DNA from: Chitinophagaceae bacterium
Lineage (GTDB): Bacteria; Bacteroidota; Bacteroidia; Chitinophagales; Chitinophagaceae
Assembly (NCBI GenBank): GCA_025455205.1
Contig: JALOMZ010000109.1
Location: forward strand, 1 to 6,611
Length of the DNA: 6,611 nt
Reading direction: 5' to 3'
The position numbers and the translations under genes were made by a program. Of this stretch, positions 4,750-6,611 are shown piece by piece. Every line of letters begins with the position of its first letter. Positions within the stretch are counted from its first letter, which is position 1. The notes beneath the pieces are model-generated. The model did no database searches. It was not told the DNA's origin and was given only the letters and a program-made list of their open reading frames with translations.

Positions 4750-6611
4750 ATGAGAAAACTTCTGAACCGGATCGTGGCAGCATGCTTTTTGCTGACCTCG
4801 ATGCTTGCCACCGCGCAAGAACGCAACATCAGTGGCAAGGTTACTGATGCTAAAGACGGCGCTGCCATGCAGGGCGTGACGGTGACCAATGCCAAAACCA
4901 ACAAGCGGGCACAGACCGACGTCTCTGGTAATTTCACCATTGCCGCCAACACGGGCGATCCCATCCGCTTTACGTTTGTTGGCTATGCCACCCGCACGGT
5001 AAATGCCCCCGCCAGTGGTGCATTCAATGTGACCATGGCACAGGCAGAATCGGAACTCGACGATGTGGTGGTAACGGCCTTTGGCATCAAGCGTCAGAAG
5101 CGTGGTCTGGGCTATGCCACCCAGGAAGTGAAAGGCGCCGAAATTGCCGAAACCCAGCGCGAGAACTTCATCAACTCGCTGCAGGGCCGCGTAGCCGGTG
5201 CCACGGTGAACAGCACCAGCGGCGCACCGGGTGCTTCCTCGCAGATTGTACTGCGCGGTTTCAATTCGCTCACGGGCAACAACTCGCCCCTTTTCATTGT
5301 GGATGGCTTGCCAGTGAACAACGATGCCTTCCGCCAGGGACTGCTGGCCAGCGACCAGCCCAACCGGAACAATGACTACACCAACCGGGGCATCGACCTG
5401 AACCCCGACGATATTGAAAGCGTGACCATCCTGAAAGGTCCGGAAGCCACCGCCCTCTACGGTATTGAAGCCGGTAGCGGCGCTATTGTGATCACCACTA
5501 AGAAGGGGCGCTCCGGCAAACTGAAGGTGAACTACGATAACAGCTTCCGCGTGGAACACCTCTACCGCTACCCCGATGTGCAAACCACCTTCAGCACAGG
5601 AACCAATGGGGTGTATGACTCTACCATCAGAAGCCGTTTTGGCCCCCGGTGGCCGGAAGGCACCAAGATGTATGACAACCCGCGGGCCTTCTTCGACAAT
5701 GGCTTCTCCCAGAAGCACAACGTGAACCTGGAAGGCGGCACCGCCAAGATGACCTATCGTGCCAACGCCACTTTCCAGGACCAGAAGGGTGTAGTTCCTA
5801 CTACGCGCTTCACCCGTTTTGCCCCCCGCTTTACGCTGGTGAACAACTTCAGCAAGAAGTTCAGCATGACCAACTCATTGGCCTATACCCATACCCAGAA
5901 CCGCAAGACTTTCCGGGGCGCCGGCGGCTTCATGACCAACCTGCTGCTGTGGCCCAACAACTTTGATGTGCGCGACTGGCAAGACCAATATGGCAACCGC
6001 CAGAAGATTGTGGACGATCCCGCTTTTGCCGAGGTGGACAACCCCTTCTGGGACGTAAACCGCAACCGAAATGAAGACGTGAACGACCGCTACTTTTACA
6101 ACCTCACCCTGAACTACGACCCCCTGAAATGGCTGAATGTTACGGCCCGCGGCGGCGTAGACTATTACAACCAGTGGGGCCAGTACATGTACTCTCCGCA
6201 GTCTAACCCCTACTACTCCGTAGGTGGATTCATGGAATACTATAGCCTCACTTACCGCGGCCTCAGCGGCAACCTGATTGCCACGGCCAAAAACCAGATC
6301 GGCCAGTTCAAGACCACCGTGCGTGTAGGTACGGCTATTGACGAATTCAAACGGACATCCTGGAGCGAACGCTCGGAAGACATTGGCGACTATTTCGATT
6401 TCCAGCTGGCCACCAAGCCTGAGAAGCGCTTCAACAGCCGCCAGACAGGTCGCGACACGCTCCAGATCAAACGCCTTCAGGGCTTCTTTGGTGAAATCGG
6501 CGTGAGCTACAAGGATGTGGTATACCTCACCGCAACAGGCCGCAATGACTTTACCTCAACGCTGTCCAAAGACTTCAATTCCTTCTTCTATCCCAGTGTA
6601 AGCACTTCTGT
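4750..6611 (+). CDS. SusC/RagA-family TonB-linked outer membrane transporter (3' truncated)
   Basis: 620 codons are visible and the frame is open at the right edge; full family members have about 1000 residues, so the rest of the beta-barrel lies outside. A signal peptide (MRKLLNRIVAACFLLTSMLATA, 1-22) is followed by a carboxypeptidase-regulatory-like domain at about 26-98 (ISGKVTDAKDGAAMQGVTV through FVGYATRTV). Next is the family linker LDDVVVTAFGIKRQKRGLGYA (103-123), then the plug with LQGRVAGATVNSTSGAPGA (144-162), IVLRGFNSL (166-174), PLFIVDGLPVNN (180-191) and DIESVTILKGPEATALYG (221-238), ending near ITTKKG (248-253). Barrel strands with many aromatic residues follow. Such proteins import glycans, peptides or other nutrients using TonB energy and usually pair with a SusD lipoprotein encoded just downstream, here out of view. 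The ATG at 4750 is chosen because it gives a normal signal peptide; an in-frame ATG at 4684 would add 22 polar residues. The substrate cannot be read from this part. Confidence 0.95.
   Translation, partial: MRKLLNRIVAACFLLTSMLATAQERNISGKVTDAKDGAAMQGVTVTNAKTNKRAQTDVSGNFTIAANTGDPIRFTFVGYATRTVNAPASGAFNVTMAQAESELDDVVVTAFGIKRQKRGLGYATQEVKGAEIAETQRENFINSLQGRVAGATVNSTSGAPGASSQIVLRGFNSLTGNNSPLFIVDGLPVNNDAFRQGLLASDQPNRNNDYTNRGIDLNPDDIESVTILKGPEATALYGIEAGSGAIVITTKKGRSGKLKVNYDNSFRVEHLYRYPDVQTTFSTGTNGVYDSTIRSRFGPRWPEGTKMYDNPRAFFDNGFSQKHNVNLEGGTAKMTYRANATFQDQKGVVPTTRFTRFAPRFTLVNNFSKKFSMTNSLAYTHTQNRKTFRGAGGFMTNLLLWPNNFDVRDWQDQYGNRQKIVDDPAFAEVDNPFWDVNRNRNEDVNDRYFYNLTLNYDPLKWLNVTARGGVDYYNQWGQYMYSPQSNPYYSVGGFMEYYSLTYRGLSGNLIATAKNQIGQFKTTVRVGTAIDEFKRTSWSERSEDIGDYFDFQLATKPEKRFNSRQTGRDTLQIKRLQGFFGEIGVSYKDVVYLTATGRNDFTSTLSKDFNSFFYPSVSTS

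Noticed and set aside
4519..5718. 399-codon open frame on the - strand opposite the susC-like gene and the end of the regulator
   Set aside because: The + strand carries a clear signal peptide, plug domain and family motifs through this stretch. The antisense product is low-complexity in character, rich in G, A, V and H, with no recognisable domain, as expected for a shadow of a GC-rich coding region. It also crosses a gene boundary and a regulatory gap.

Overview
The window looks like a chromosomal segment of a member of the phylum Bacteroidota, most likely in or near the family Chitinophagaceae. The evidence is a SusC/RagA-type TonB-linked outer membrane transporter, a Bacteroidota-style OstA-like protein, a DUF1573-type C-terminus directly before yajC, start codons preceded by A-rich stretches instead of Shine-Dalgarno sequences, and one good match to the Bacteroidota -33/-7 promoter (TTTG, 19 bases, TAnnTTTG). 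The coding DNA is moderately GC-rich and the gaps are more AT-rich. All supported genes lie on the + strand.

Layout: (1) 2-178 is the tail of a DUF1573-like protein. (2) 179-298 is a gap with a nested stem-loop. (3) 299-637 is yajC, the small membrane partner of the SecDF translocase, closed by a clear intrinsic terminator at 663-696. (4) 763-2370 is a secreted OstA/LptA-like protein, probably part of lipopolysaccharide transport to the outer membrane. (5) 2473-3663 is nhaA, a complete Na+/H+ antiporter with all the key charged residues. (6) 3664-3802 is a promoter region with inverted repeats. (7) 3803-4549 is a DeoR/GlpR-type transcriptional regulator. (8) 4550-4749 is a regulatory gap. (9) 4750 to the window end is the first 620 codons of a SusC-like transporter, cut off by the window edge.

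The first half is envelope housekeeping: protein export, LPS transport and sodium/proton homeostasis, with no sign that these genes form one operon. The second half may be a small regulatory module in which a sugar-phosphate-type regulator sits just upstream of an outer membrane nutrient receptor. The best observation in the window supports that link: a similar element, AATTGCCnTAA followed by TAT and then TTTGC, occurs upstream of both the regulator and the susC-like gene. It is a candidate operator and has not been tested.

I found no RNA gene, CRISPR array, mobile element or broken gene. Nothing here clearly amounts to an undescribed system; the findings are regulatory hypotheses of moderate interest.
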